Part shown: piece by piece, positions 1 to 8,900 of the stretch | Layout: each line of letters begins with the position of its first letter | How positions within the stretch are numbered: position 1 is the first letter of the stretch | Assembly (NCBI GenBank): GCA_002702655.1 | Contig: PABB01000064.1 | Coordinates: 62,001 to 126,000, forward strand | DNA length: 64,000 bases | Origin: Planctomycetaceae bacterium | Lineage (GTDB): Bacteria; Planctomycetota; Planctomycetia; Pirellulales; Lacipirellulaceae | Direction: 5' to 3' | Made by a program: the position numbers and the translations under genes | Notes under the pieces: model-generated | What the model saw: only the letters and a program-made list of their open reading frames with translations | Told to the model about the DNA's origin: nothing | The model's database searches: none

Positions 1-3000
1 AGCGACAACCAGCCGGGGACCAAAGGGCGTCGGCCCGGCGACCGCCGGTTGTCCCAACTCGATGCGGGCCGCTTCGCTGCCGTCGGCCATGGAGATCTGG
101 ACGCACGCCCCGGCCGGGTCCAAGACCCAGGCCGTTCCGTCCTCGGGAAGGGCCCCTGGAGCAAACGGCGCCGCCAACGGCTGCCGCCACGCGACACCGC
201 CGCCGGGCTCGACGGCGACGAGTTCTTCGGTGTCGAGTCCCGCCAAAACGAGACCGCCGACGGGATACGGGCCCCAGGTAATGCGCCCGCCCAGCGCGAC
301 CGGCTGACCGGCTCGCAGGTCAGGCAGTGCGTAGGTTGCCAGGTCGCCTTGGGCGTTGCCGGCCACGACGAATCCGTCGGTGGCGACCAGGGACGTTTCC
401 AGCGGAGCCGTCCCCACGTCCGCCTCGGCCGAAAGCCGGAGTTGGCGGTCGGCGCCCTCGCCCGCGAGCTCGACGAGGTACACCTTGGTCTCCCCGTCGC
501 TGATCGCAAAGGCCGGCGAATCGCCGGGCACGGCCGCCGGCGGCAGCCACGCCACCTCCTGCCCCGGGGTGAGCGTCGGTTGGAACGGCGCTGCTGCCTG
601 GCCGCCGTCCTCGGCTGAATAGTAGAAGACCTGGCCGATCTTCGTCGGCGCCAAGAATCCGTTGGCCAACGCCACCGGCGGCGTGGCGAGCGGCGCTGGC
701 GCCGTGACAAACGTGGCAGGTCCCCGCGGAGCCTGGGGGCGGAAATGCAGCATCGTCGGCGAGCCGACCGCCCCAGCCACCAGGCGACCCCCGCCCAGGT
801 CGACGACGCGCGTCAGCGGCCGCGTGAGCGTTTCGCCCTCGGCGTGCGTCGAGTCGTTTTGGACGCGGGCGGCGAACGACTGCCGATCGAGCAGGTAACA
901 CGCCCCCGTGGCCGAGACGGCGGTGATCCGCTGCCCCGCGGCGTCGACAGCCGGCGCACCGGCGGGCGTCGCGGCAATCACCGTTTGCCAGGCCGGCTCG
1001 CCCGTACGGAAATCGACCGCCCCGACAACCACTCCCCCCGTCCCGGGCTTGCGACGAACGTGGATCAGCAGGCGCTCTGTCTCGATAAGCGAATGATCGA
1101 AGATGTCGCCCTCGTACGATTCGGGCAGCGGTCGCAGCGGCAGACGGCCCCCGGTGGGCAGCACAGCCAGCTTCTGCAGCTGGTGGTCGGCAATCCATAG
1201 CGACGTTTCGCGGGTTTCTTCTCGCATCATGCCGAACGGGATTGTTTGCTCGCGATTGCTGGGCTCGCGCTGGGCCAACTCGGTCAGGGCCGTTTCGTCG
1301 TCGCCTGAGCCGACCTCGTAGACGCTCACTCCGCCCAGGGTGGTCAATGCCGCGAACCGGCGGCCGGCGTTCATCAACGGGCTGAGCACCAGCCCCCGCA
1401 GCCGTTGGCGCGTAATCTCTCGCTCCGCCACGCCCCGTTTGTCGAGGCCGATGATGTGCAGTTGGCTCGTCTCGACGCCCAAGTTCTCGGCGATCGCCAG
1501 CTTGTTCAGCACGACGAGCACGGGCGCCACAATGCTGCCGCGGGCATGCCCCAGATAGTGGACGCCCTGGCATGACCAGTCGTCCGTCGAGAGCGTATAC
1601 AAGTTGGAGTGGTCGCCCACGACATAGACGCGGTCGCCCCGAGAGCTGAACGTCGGCGGCGCGGCCACGGGTTGACCGAACTCGACGCGCCCCTGCATTT
1701 CGCCGGATTCGGCGTCGATGACAAACAAATGCCCCGACTCGCCGGCGACCAGCACATGCTCGTCGCGCACGGTCAGCGGCCCCGGCTGTTCGCCCAGCGG
1801 CTGTCGCCAGGCGAGATCGCCGGACTCCGTTTCGACGCAAATGATCTGCTGTCGGTCGGCGTCGACGGCGATCACGCGCGATCCGGTCGCCGCAACTTGC
1901 GCCGTATCGTGGCCGATGCCCAAACGCCGTCGCCACAGCAGTTCTCCGTCGACGAGCGAGATGCCGTACAGGTTGCCGTCGACGGCCACGGCCGTGGCGC
2001 CAGCGGCGTCGGGTGCGGCGGGTCCGGAGCGATCGGCCAGCGCGAGTGCGGCGACCAACGGCGATGGCGATTCGTCGGTGGCGGCCGCTTGGCTGGCCGG
2101 GGCGAACTTGACCAGCGCTTGCTCGGCGGCGGCGACCTCGCGAATCTTGGCCGCCAACTGCTCGTTGTCGAACAGTCGGGGGTACTGATCCAGCAGCGCC
2201 TTGTGCTTGGCAAAAGCGGTTGCCGAGTCCCCCTTGGCCATGGCGGCGTCCATCGCCGCGATGGCTGCGGCCAGATCGGCGTCGCGCGTGAGCCGTCGTT
2301 GGACGCGCTCGAGCGTTTCTTTGGCCATATCCAACTCGGTCGCCAATCGGAACCGCTGCGGGACGAGCTTTGTGTTCGAGGTCAGCCCGATCGCCGTCTT
2401 GGCTTTCTCAATCAGTTGCCGGGCTTGGTCGTTGTCGTCACTCGCCTCCGCCTGATTCGCGAGCCCCACGGCGATTTTGGTGAGCAGCTCCGACATCTCC
2501 CGTTTGGCCTGTGACAGCCCCGACTCGTCGTCGCCCCCCGCGTTGAACGCCGGTTCGTCCTGAATCGAATCCGTAACCTCCAACGCGGTGTCCAGCGCTC
2601 GAGTGAAGTCCGATTTGCCCTCGGTGTCGCGCCACAGCTTCGACATGCCCAGACGCACGCGCGCGTCGCTGATGTCGGGGTGACTCGAATGTTGCTCGAC
2701 GAATTTCTCGTACAGCGTGATGGCCTGCGAGTACGAGCCGCCGCTGAAGGCATCGCTCGCCTGGGCCAGCAGCTTGTCGGCGTTCTCCCGGAACAGTAGG
2801 TAGTAGATCAGCCCGCCGGCCACCAACAGCAACGCCAGCGCCGCGAAGCCAATCAGCAGCAACGGAGAGTCCCATTCGCTGTCCTTCTTGCGGCGGCCGC
2901 GTTTCTTGCGTTTCTTTTTGCGGCTCTTGCCCGAGCTGCCCTTGGCGTCCGCGGCAGCTTCTTCGGTCAGGGGATCATAGTCCGCCTCGGGGCTATCCAG

Positions 3001-3450
3001 ACCGGCAGCGGTCGCCAGGTCGACCGGTGCGCCCAGGTCCGGCACGGACGTCCCCAGCGGCGACGGATCGTCGATCTCCGGTGACGGCTCTGGTTTTGCT
3101 TCGGCGGGGGCCTCGTCCTCGGGACTCGGCGCCAGTGCTACGTCGTCGCTGCTTGCCGTAGGGGGCTCTTGGGAAGGCGGCACAGGGGCCGGCGGCTTGT
3201 TGGGCGCCTTGGGCATGGGCACCAGGCCCAAGATGCTGGACTCCGCTCCCGGCGACACGGTCAGCGTCGTCTCCAGCAACTGCTTTGCCTGGTCGCGCGT
3301 GACCAGTTCTTTCTTCACCAAGAACTTCAAGATGCTCTTGGCGGTGATGCGGTGGTCGCCTTTGGCAACTTTGTCCCGCAATTGTCGCACAATGCTGTCC
3401 GAGACCAGTTGGCGATCTTCGAGGATGTCGAGGAAGTCTTCGGTCGTCAT
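1..3450 (-). CDS. Membrane-anchored TPR/PQQ-like beta-propeller protein, partial
   Basis: The reading frame opens at the ATG at 3450 and runs without a stop through the left edge, giving 1150 codons with the C-terminus missing. Residues 1-65 form a small helical domain with the pattern LVKKELVTRDQAKQLL, which resembles N-terminal domains seen in other planctomycete proteins. A Pro/Glu-rich linker follows, then a very basic patch (RKKKRKKRGRRKK) and one membrane segment at about 195-220. After the membrane segment come TPR-like helices (about 220-470) and, from about 485, repeated propeller blades such as DGELLWRRRLG and SGDLAWRQPLG. The basic patch on the N-terminal side predicts N-in topology with the propeller outside the cytoplasm. 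It is the last gene of the ExbB/ExbD block, 68 bp after the second ExbD. The blades resemble BamB/PQQ repeats, but no quinone-enzyme residues were identified, so a scaffold role is inferred. Confidence 0.85.
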   Translation of the reverse strand, partial: MTTEDFLDILEDRQLVSDSIVRQLRDKVAKGDHRITAKSILKFLVKKELVTRDQAKQLLETTLTVSPGAESSILGLVPMPKAPNKPPAPVPPSQEPPTASSDDVALAPSPEDEAPAEAKPEPSPEIDDPSPLGTSVPDLGAPVDLATAAGLDSPEADYDPLTEEAAADAKGSSGKSRKKKRKKRGRRKKDSEWDSPLLLIGFAALALLLVAGGLIYYLLFRENADKLLAQASDAFSGGSYSQAITLYEKFVEQHSSHPDISDARVRLGMSKLWRDTEGKSDFTRALDTALEVTDSIQDEPAFNAGGDDESGLSQAKREMSELLTKIAVGLANQAEASDDNDQARQLIEKAKTAIGLTSNTKLVPQRFRLATELDMAKETLERVQRRLTRDADLAAAIAAMDAAMAKGDSATAFAKHKALLDQYPRLFDNEQLAAKIREVAAAEQALVKFAPASQAAATDESPSPLVAALALADRSGPAAPDAAGATAVAVDGNLYGISLVDGELLWRRRLGIGHDTAQVAATGSRVIAVDADRQQIICVETESGDLAWRQPLGEQPGPLTVRDEHVLVAGESGHLFVIDAESGEMQGRVEFGQPVAAPPTFSSRGDRVYVVGDHSNLYTLSTDDWSCQGVHYLGHARGSIVAPVLVVLNKLAIAENLGVETSQLHIIGLDKRGVAEREITRQRLRGLVLSPLMNAGRRFAALTTLGGVSVYEVGSGDDETALTELAQREPSNREQTIPFGMMREETRETSLWIADHQLQKLAVLPTGGRLPLRPLPESYEGDIFDHSLIETERLLIHVRRKPGTGGVVVGAVDFRTGEPAWQTVIAATPAGAPAVDAAGQRITAVSATGACYLLDRQSFAARVQNDSTHAEGETLTRPLTRVVDLGGGRLVAGAVGSPTMLHFRPQAPRGPATFVTAPAPLATPPVALANGFLAPTKIGQVFYYSAEDGGQAAAPFQPTLTPGQEVAWLPPAAVPGDSPAFAISDGETKVYLVELAGEGADRQLRLSAEADVGTAPLETSLVATDGFVVAGNAQGDLATYALPDLRAGQPVALGGRITWGPYPVGGLVLAGLDTEELVAVEPGGGVAWRQPLAAPFAPGALPEDGTAWVLDPAGACVQISMADGSEAARIELGQPAVAGPTPFGPRLVVA

Positions 3451-3518
3451 GGTGGCTGGTCGTGTCGGGCCGCGGGGAGCGGCGTGGATGTGTCCTGTCT
3501 CTGGCGGGCGCGGTTTGG

Positions 3519-4028
3519 CTAAAAATCGAGATCGCCGTCTTCGTAGCTCATCAGCGCGATCTCCTCGCAGCCGGCGCCCACGCCGCCGTCGAGCGCTGCG
3601 ACGACGCTTTCATGGCGGGAGTCGCCATGCGCTTGCACCAGCAGCTTGGTCGGCGCCTGGGGCGCATCGCGGGCTTCCCGCAGCTTGTCTCGCATCGCCG
3701 CGGCGCTCATCGCTCGTTGCTCCTCGGACCATTTCGGGGCCGCAATCCAAAACACGTTGTCGGCGTCAATGCGCACCGTGATCATGTCGAGATCCGGGTC
3801 GTCGATAATCTGCTCTTGGGCCGAGTCGTCGTTGACCGGCGGCACACTGATCGCCTTGGCCGCCGCGAACGCCGCCGTGATCATGAAAAAGATCAGCAGC
3901 AGGAACGTCACGTCGACCATCGGCGTGAGATCCAACTCGTCTTCGACCTCGCGCGGACGGGTGGCGTCCATCTCCTCGGTGGAGAGGTACTCGTCGAACT
4001 CGTGGGTGTCGCGCGGGTCGTGCGCCAT
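3519..4028 (-). CDS. ExbD/TolR-family protein (second copy)
   Basis: This 169-residue protein belongs to the ExbD/TolR family of energy-transducing stator subunits. It has a short cytoplasmic N-terminus and one membrane helix that begins at LDLTPMVDVTFLLLIFF (about 33-52). Asp39 sits where ExbD has its essential membrane aspartate. A periplasmic domain of about 110 residues follows, ending in an acidic tail (SYEDGDLDF). The ATG at 4028 starts one base after the TGA of the preceding ExbD (TGA-A-ATG), so the two are probably translationally coupled. Having two different ExbD proteins with one ExbB-like protein is common in planctomycetes and myxobacteria and may reflect a mixed stator. The transported or activated partner is unknown. 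Confidence 0.93.
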   Translation of the reverse strand: MAHDPRDTHEFDEYLSTEEMDATRPREVEDELDLTPMVDVTFLLLIFFMITAAFAAAKAISVPPVNDDSAQEQIIDDPDLDMITVRIDADNVFWIAAPKWSEEQRAMSAAAMRDKLREARDAPQAPTKLLVQAHGDSRHESVVAALDGGVGAGCEEIALMSYEDGDLDF

Positions 4029-4029
4029 T

Positions 4030-4524
4030 TCACTCCCTCTCCTTCACGGCGAGGTGAATGCGCATGTCGGGGACCTTTGACACCGCTTTGATGACGCGGG
4101 CCACGTCGCGGTGCGCCACGTTGCGGTCGGCCTTAATCAGCACGTCCTGTTTGGCGTCGGACTCTTTGGCCTCTTCGATGGCGACGCGGATTTGCTCGTT
4201 TTGTTTTTCCAGATCGTCCGACAGCAGTTTCTGCTCGGAGCCCTCCGGCAGGTAGACCGGCGCGGTGTCGATTCCCCCGGCTTCCACCGTGATGATGAAA
4301 CAGTCCCGCTCGCCGACGGCTTGCCCGTTCTTGGCGGCCGCCAACTCGATCGCCGACGACGAGTCGATGTTTGAGCACACGACGAAGAAGATCAACAGCA
4401 AGAACGTCACGTCGATCATCGGCGTGATGTCCATTTCCGACTCGGGCAACTCCACGGAGCGGCGCAGCGGCGAATCGTCCAGTTCGTCGTCGAGGTCGGC
4501 GGGAGGGGGAGCGGTTTCGGCCAT
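4030..4524 (-). CDS. ExbD/TolR-family protein (first copy)
   Basis: This 164-residue ExbD/TolR homologue starts at the ATG at 4524 (MAETAPPPADL); the frame stays open upstream but that part overlaps the ExbB gene in another frame and is unlikely to be coding. The signature MDITPMIDVTFLLLIFF is at about 31-47, with Asp38 as the predicted proton-carrying residue. The periplasmic part is Glu/Asp/Lys-rich and ends in a typical ExbD fold segment (IKADRNVAHRDVARVIKAV). It begins 20 bp after the ExbB-like gene and runs directly into the second ExbD, so the three form one operon. Family membership is firm; which envelope process it powers is not known. Confidence 0.93.
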   Translation of the reverse strand: MAETAPPPADLDDELDDSPLRRSVELPESEMDITPMIDVTFLLLIFFVVCSNIDSSSAIELAAAKNGQAVGERDCFIITVEAGGIDTAPVYLPEGSEQKLLSDDLEKQNEQIRVAIEEAKESDAKQDVLIKADRNVAHRDVARVIKAVSKVPDMRIHLAVKERE

Positions 4525-4544
4525 GGCTCTCAGCACGCGGGCGG

Positions 4545-5174
4545 CTAGGCGGGAAGGATCTTGCGCAGGGTCTCGAACATGCGTCCCAAACCGACGCCGA
4601 CCAGGTCTTCCATCTTGCGGATGCGAACGTTGATGCTGGCGGTGGCCAACACCAGCGGCACGGCAATCGCCAGCCCCAACGCGGTGGTGATCAGCGCGAA
4701 CTGAATGTCCTCGGCCATCTTGACGGGATCGGGCTGCTTGCCGCTGGCCAGGTTGGCGAACGCCCCCATCATGCCCATGACGGTGCCCAGCAGCCCGATC
4801 ATCGGCGCCGACTTGGCGACGGTCGCCACCCAACTGAGCCGGTGCTCGATGTCGGCCATCACGTCCTGCTGGAATCGCTCGGCGATGCGGCGGCGGAGGC
4901 GGCCGTAGCCCAACTCGCGGTTGGCCACGGCGAACAGGGCCAACTGCGGCATGGCGCGGCGATCGCCCTCGCACAGCTCAACGGCCGAGTCGTATTTCTG
5001 CGAGCCGAGCGACTGCTCCAACTCCGCCAGGAACTCGGCCTGATCCTCCTCGTCGACAAATCGCGTGTCGGACACGCGGCGCCAAACCATGATGACGCAG
5101 AACGCGCCCCACAACGCGAGGACGGCCATCACGCCGTAGACAATCCAGCCAACAATTTCAAATAGGTCGGGCAT
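4545..5174 (-). CDS. ExbB/TolQ/MotA-family proton channel protein
   Basis: This 209-residue protein is the channel partner of the two ExbD proteins downstream. It has three membrane segments, at about 8-30, 123-140 and 158-176. The MotA/TolQ/ExbB core pattern is visible in SAPMIGLLGTVMGMMGAF (122-139) and ALITTALGLAIAVP (160-173), including the Thr residues of the proton path. I chose the ATG at 5174 over an in-frame TTG at 5186, because the ATG codes directly for the first membrane helix. Family knowledge says that such ExbB-ExbD stators use the proton motive force to drive a periplasm-spanning partner. The gene just upstream (5208-6080) has the right topology to be that partner. Confidence 0.95.
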   Translation of the reverse strand: MPDLFEIVGWIVYGVMAVLALWGAFCVIMVWRRVSDTRFVDEEDQAEFLAELEQSLGSQKYDSAVELCEGDRRAMPQLALFAVANRELGYGRLRRRIAERFQQDVMADIEHRLSWVATVAKSAPMIGLLGTVMGMMGAFANLASGKQPDPVKMAEDIQFALITTALGLAIAVPLVLATASINVRIRKMEDLVGVGLGRMFETLRKILPA

Positions 5175-5207
5175 TGCTCGTTGCAATCAGCAGAGGCGAA
5201 TGGTGGT

Positions 5208-6080
5208 TTAGAAATACTTCTGGTCGATGACCTGAAACTGGTACTGTCCGCGGCTTTCGACGACGGTGAACACGGTTTCGCGAATCTTATTGGCGTCGCC
5301 GTCGAACTTGTTGGCCTGCTTCTCGATCGTGTACAGCAGCGCTTCAACCTCGAACGGGAAGAACAGCAAGTTGTAGCGACCGAACTGCGACACGCCCGCC
5401 TTGCGAGCCAGTTGCAGGGTTAACTCGGGCATGGGGCCGTCGGCGGGCACCGTGCGGCCCCAGGCGTTGTAGTCGATCGACTCGGCGGTCTCGGTTTTGA
5501 TGCCGCGGGTGAAGTCCCATGCCATGTGCAGTTTGTTGTCCCGGCCGATCACGCCCACGCGGATGCCATATTGGTCGAGCCAAGCAGCGAAGGCGGCCTG
5601 AGACGTCGGTTCGAAGCGAATCTTCCACCGCTCCCACCGCGGCACGCGTTCCACGACGCCGTCGCCGCCGGGGCCGGCCTGGCGGGCGTCGCCCAGTCCT
5701 TCGCCCTTGCCCGCTTCGGTTGCCGCGTCGATCGCCTCGTCGGACAACATTGCTTCGTTCAGCGACAATGCGTCGAGCGCATCGAGCGTGTCCTGCAACT
5801 GCGGTTCGGACAACTCGGGGGCGTCCTGCACGCCGGGCGGCTCTGGCTCTTCGGCAATGCCCTGGTTCGCGTTGGGACTGGTGGCCTCCACGGGCACGAA
5901 TTCGATCGCCTGGATCGTGTCGCCGAACTTGTTCGAGAAGAACACAATCGACAGCGCGGCTACCCCGGTGCCGACCATCATCAACAGCGCGATCAACAGC
6001 GTCGACGTGCGGTCGAACGCGTTGACCCGCAGCGCGTAGCGCGGCTGACGAGTCGGCGTGTCGGAGCTGGCGGTCGCCAT
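5208..6080 (-). CDS. Single-TM periplasmic protein, possible TonB/TolA-like partner
   Basis: This 290-residue protein has no family I can name with confidence. Residues 1-25 are short and basic, followed by one membrane helix at about 26-48. An acidic, low-complexity stretch follows to about 150 (EEPEPPGVQDAPELSEPQ, then alternating Asp/Ala/Leu), and then a compact domain to the C-terminus (about 150-290) rich in Trp, Arg and aromatic residues. Short cytoplasmic tail, single helix, extended linker and globular C-terminal domain is the topology of TonB and TolA. Its place 33 bp ahead of the ExbB-like gene supports a role as the energised partner, but no TonB sequence motif is visible, so this is inference. 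Confidence 0.85.
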   Translation of the reverse strand: MATASSDTPTRQPRYALRVNAFDRTSTLLIALLMMVGTGVAALSIVFFSNKFGDTIQAIEFVPVEATSPNANQGIAEEPEPPGVQDAPELSEPQLQDTLDALDALSLNEAMLSDEAIDAATEAGKGEGLGDARQAGPGGDGVVERVPRWERWKIRFEPTSQAAFAAWLDQYGIRVGVIGRDNKLHMAWDFTRGIKTETAESIDYNAWGRTVPADGPMPELTLQLARKAGVSQFGRYNLLFFPFEVEALLYTIEKQANKFDGDANKIRETVFTVVESRGQYQFQVIDQKYF

Positions 6081-6131
6081 CGGCAGGTTACGGGAGCGAA
6101 ATGGTGTGGGGGATGTTCGGTGACGGACGCC

Positions 6132-7814
6132 CTACGGTAACGGCGGCGCGTTGGGGCGGACGGAGCGATACCACGACTTCCATTTGACCAGCGCCGTGTC
6201 GCGCTCGGCGGGTTCGAAGTTGTCCGGCAGGCCGAATCCCTCGAACCGCCGGCTCACAAACCGCAGGGCGTCGCGGGCTTCGCGAACGACCCGCGCGTCG
6301 GGGTCGGTCATGGCGAACAGCAGCGTGGGCACGTAGTCGAGATTGCGCATCTTGCCGAGCGCCCGCACGGCCAGCACGCGGGCCTGGGGCCCGCCGCTGC
6401 GGACCACTTGTTGCAGGCGGCGCGCGTCTTTGGCCGTCACGTTGTCGACCTGCAACGCAGCTGGGTTGTCGAGCAGCGCGTCGAGCGCGTCGCCGTTTTC
6501 GTCATCCAGCATGCCCAGCAACTGGTCCACCTCCGTGGGTTCGGACTTGACGACCAGTTTGCCGCCTTCGAGGCGGACCTTGGACAGATCGCGCGGCAAA
6601 CCGCGCCCGCCCACGAGCGTGCCCTGCCCCAAGCTGGCCTTGATGGATTGCTGCGTCGATCGCAGTAAGAACAGAATCGAAAATGCCGTGGCGCACTGAC
6701 TGCCATCGGCGTCGTTCCAGGAACCGTCTTCTTGTTGCGTCGATTTGAGCGACTCAAATCCCTGCTGATACCAGCCTGGCTCGTCCAGCACGTTGCCGTT
6801 GACGTATTCCTCAAAGCTCTTGTAGCGTTCGAGCGAGTAGAGGTAATAACCCTGGTGCGGCGTATTGCTCTTGACGCCCAGATTCTTGTCAAACCAGCCT
6901 TGGCCGCGCTGTACGCACGCGGTGAGTTGGTCGGGGCTGACGCTGCCGGCCGGCAGCGGAGGGGCCCGTTTGTCTTCCTGCTTGTCAGCGCGCCGCAGCG
7001 CGGCGGGCGTATTGTCGCCTTCGGCGTCCGCGGCCTCGGCCGCGCCGGGGGGCTGCAACAGACCGACGGCGTTGCCCAGAATCAGCACGCCGCCCAGCCC
7101 CGCCGCCGCCATCGAGCGGCCGACCTGGTCTTCCTGCGGCTTGAGATCGTAGCTCCCAGGATCGACTCCCTGGTAACCCCAGGCGCCGCCAGGATCCTGG
7201 GTGCGAATCAGCCAATTCAGACAATCCTGAACTGATTTGGCGTCGGGGCTGACGCCCACGTTCATCAACTCCCAGTAAGTCAGCGCGGCGTACTGCGTTT
7301 GCGACGTGTCGCCGGTGACGGCGCTAAGATACCCGAAGCCGCCGTGCGGTTTCTGGTGTTGGGCAAGCATGCCCGCGTACCGCTTGGCGAGCGAGTCGTC
7401 CACGCCCGTTTCCATCAGGAAGATCGTGGCAATCGCCTTGCTATAGATGTGGGTCTGGTTGGCGACCTCATTTGCGCGGGTGCGGCAGGCTTGCAAGGCG
7501 GCTTGAATCTGCGGATGGTCGACAGGGCGTCCCGCCTTGTAGAACGCCAACGCGATCAGCGCCTTGCCGCCCACTTCGCTGTGCGTTTCGTCCTCGAGAA
7601 ACTTCAGGCCGCGTTCGACCAGCTCGCGCACTTCGGGTGTTTCGGGCGTCACGGCGGGCGCCATCGTCGGCGCTGCGAAAACGGCCCCCAGAGCTGCGAG
7701 CAGCAGCGTCCGACGACGCCGAGGCCGGGCGCGACCCGCCGCAGCGCGACTTGTGATCGGCGCGCACCGACGCGGCGCCGGCAAAACGCGAGCGCTGACC
7801 ATCGACTGGGTCAT
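6132..7814 (-). CDS. Exported squalene-cyclase-fold (prenyltransferase repeat) protein with HEAT-like tail
   Basis: The start used is the ATG at 7814, giving 560 residues; a second ATG at 7802 is also possible. The N-terminus is Arg-rich and ends in RRRRTLLLAALGAVFA, a probable TAT or Sec export signal. Residues of about 60-420 show repeats of the alpha-alpha toroid fold of squalene cyclases and prenyltransferases, with motifs such as GGKALIALAF, GGFGYLS, GGAWGYQG and DGSWND. The catalytic DxDD motif of true squalene-hopene cyclases was not seen, so a structural or binding role is more likely than cyclase activity. The C-terminal 100 residues look like HEAT-type repeats (VRALGKMRNLDYVPTLLFAM). 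It is the first gene of the minus-strand block and has a smaller relative at 14185-15237. Confidence 0.87.
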   Translation of the reverse strand: MTQSMVSARVLPAPRRCAPITSRAAAGRARPRRRRTLLLAALGAVFAAPTMAPAVTPETPEVRELVERGLKFLEDETHSEVGGKALIALAFYKAGRPVDHPQIQAALQACRTRANEVANQTHIYSKAIATIFLMETGVDDSLAKRYAGMLAQHQKPHGGFGYLSAVTGDTSQTQYAALTYWELMNVGVSPDAKSVQDCLNWLIRTQDPGGAWGYQGVDPGSYDLKPQEDQVGRSMAAAGLGGVLILGNAVGLLQPPGAAEAADAEGDNTPAALRRADKQEDKRAPPLPAGSVSPDQLTACVQRGQGWFDKNLGVKSNTPHQGYYLYSLERYKSFEEYVNGNVLDEPGWYQQGFESLKSTQQEDGSWNDADGSQCATAFSILFLLRSTQQSIKASLGQGTLVGGRGLPRDLSKVRLEGGKLVVKSEPTEVDQLLGMLDDENGDALDALLDNPAALQVDNVTAKDARRLQQVVRSGGPQARVLAVRALGKMRNLDYVPTLLFAMTDPDARVVREARDALRFVSRRFEGFGLPDNFEPAERDTALVKWKSWYRSVRPNAPPLP

Positions 7815-8319
7815 GGCATTGCGGGGCAAGGTTCTAAGTCTGTTCCGGCCGCACGGATGCGGGTGCAGAGGGATCGGGTTCGCGAACGTGACCGCGAACG
7901 TCGCCTGCAGCAAGTGGAGCAAGACGCGGCTGCCTCTTAAGCACGCGGCGACTCCACAGGCCAGCGATGCGCAACTTCCCGTCTGCGAAGACATTGCGCA
8001 CGAGTCTAAGGTACGAACCGCCGATCAGTGCTGTCAAGCAGCGCAGACGCGGACCGCCGTCCAGCGGTTGCCGGTTCATGTCCTGCGTTCGCCAAAACTC
8101 GCCGACGAACGACGCGGTGCAGATGCTTCATGGCACACCCAATCTCGCCCCCAGGGCGGTCGCCTCGAAGCAGCAGCGCGTCGCGGGCGGCGAGGTGCGT
8201 TATCGGGTGCGGTTACGCCGGTTCCGGGGGTCGTTCCTGGCAGCTCGAGGAAGATTGCCTCGAGCCGCGGCGGCGGCCCTTGAACAGGCGGTCGGTACGA
8301 ACTAGAAAGATGGGTCTGC
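7815..8319. other. 505-bp gap without a convincing gene
   Basis: This interval lies between the start of the minus-strand envelope block and the tRNA-Phe gene. Several open frames cross it, but none has a good start site, plausible composition or recognisable product. It should hold the promoter for the minus-strand block and the tRNA promoter. I could not pick out a convincing -35/-10 pair. Confidence 0.5.
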
Positions 8320-8392
8320 GGACAGGTAGCTCAGTTGGTAGAGCAATGGACTGAAAATCCATGTGTCGCCGGTTCGATCCCGGCCCTGTCCA
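8320..8392 (+). tRNA. tRNA-Phe (GAA)
   Basis: The 73-base sequence folds as a standard cloverleaf. The acceptor stem is GGACAGG/CCTGTCC, the D arm is GCTC-AGTTGGTA-GAGC, and the anticodon stem is ATGGA/TCCAT with loop CTGAAAA, which gives anticodon GAA. The variable loop is 5 bases, and the T arm is GCCGG-TTCGATC-CCGGC with discriminator A. The CCA end is not encoded. A strong stem-loop lies about 90 bp downstream. Confidence 0.97.
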
Positions 8393-8481
8393 CTTGAGAT
8401 CGTTTTCTGCGAAATACTTCGCGCCCGCCTTCGGCTGCTCGGCCGTCGTGCTCCGTGGCGATCAAAAGCAATAAAAATAAA

Positions 8482-8514
8482 AAAAGCCGTTCCGCAAACA
8501 GCGGAACGGCTTTT
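8482..8514. terminator. Bidirectional intrinsic terminator between tRNA-Phe and HU
   Basis: A perfect 14-bp stem (AAAAGCCGTTCCGC with GCGGAACGGCTTTT) closes a 5-base AAACA loop. The stem has A residues on its left side and T residues on its right, so it gives a U-tract in both directions. It sits between the plus-strand tRNA and the end of the minus-strand HU gene, and can serve both. Confidence 0.9.
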
Positions 8515-8573
8515 GACGTTTCTCGGCGGGCTCAAACTCAAGCGAGCCGTGTCGCATCGCGAGAGGTTAGGCT

Positions 8574-8900
8574 CTAGGCCATGTCCTTCAGCTTCTTCAG
8601 GGCGCGGACTTTCACCACGTTCTTAGCGGGCTTGGCAGCCACGTCCATCAACTCGCCCGGCTTGAAGGGGTTCGGCACGCCCTTGCGAGCGGGCTGAGCG
8701 GGCTTGTGCTGCACGACGATCTTGCACAGACCGGGGATCGTGAAGTTCTGGGGCCCGCGCTTGCTGAGCGACTTGGCGATTTCGTCGCTCAAGGCGTCGA
8801 AAACGGCCGACACGTCCTTCTTGGTCAGGCCGGTCGTCTCGGCGATGTTCGCAAAGATCTCGGTCTTCGTCGGGGCCTTCTTGGGGGTAGCCTTGGCCAT
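8574..8900 (-). CDS. HU/IHF-family DNA-binding protein
   Basis: This 108-residue protein is a histone-like nucleoid protein that bends and compacts DNA as a dimer. The start at 8900 is set by a strong Shine-Dalgarno AGGAGG at 8911-8916, 10 bases upstream. The HU pattern is visible: a Lys/Pro/Ala-rich lead (MAKATPKKAP), helix 1 and helix 2 (KTEIFANIAETTGLTKKDVSAVF is split across about 12-34), and the beta-arm region (GLCKIVVQHKPAQPARKG). The usual arm-tip motif is altered to PNPFKPGE, and the C-terminus is basic (VKVRALKKLKDMA). It stands alone between the two envelope blocks and ends at the shared terminator. Confidence 0.94.
   Translation of the reverse strand: MAKATPKKAPTKTEIFANIAETTGLTKKDVSAVFDALSDEIAKSLSKRGPQNFTIPGLCKIVVQHKPAQPARKGVPNPFKPGELMDVAAKPAKNVVKVRALKKLKDMA

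Noticed and set aside
320-1936. 538-codon minus-strand open frame inside the first gene
   Set aside because: It is Arg-rich with biased composition and lies in another frame of the 1-3450 protein, whose frame shows TPR and propeller repeats.
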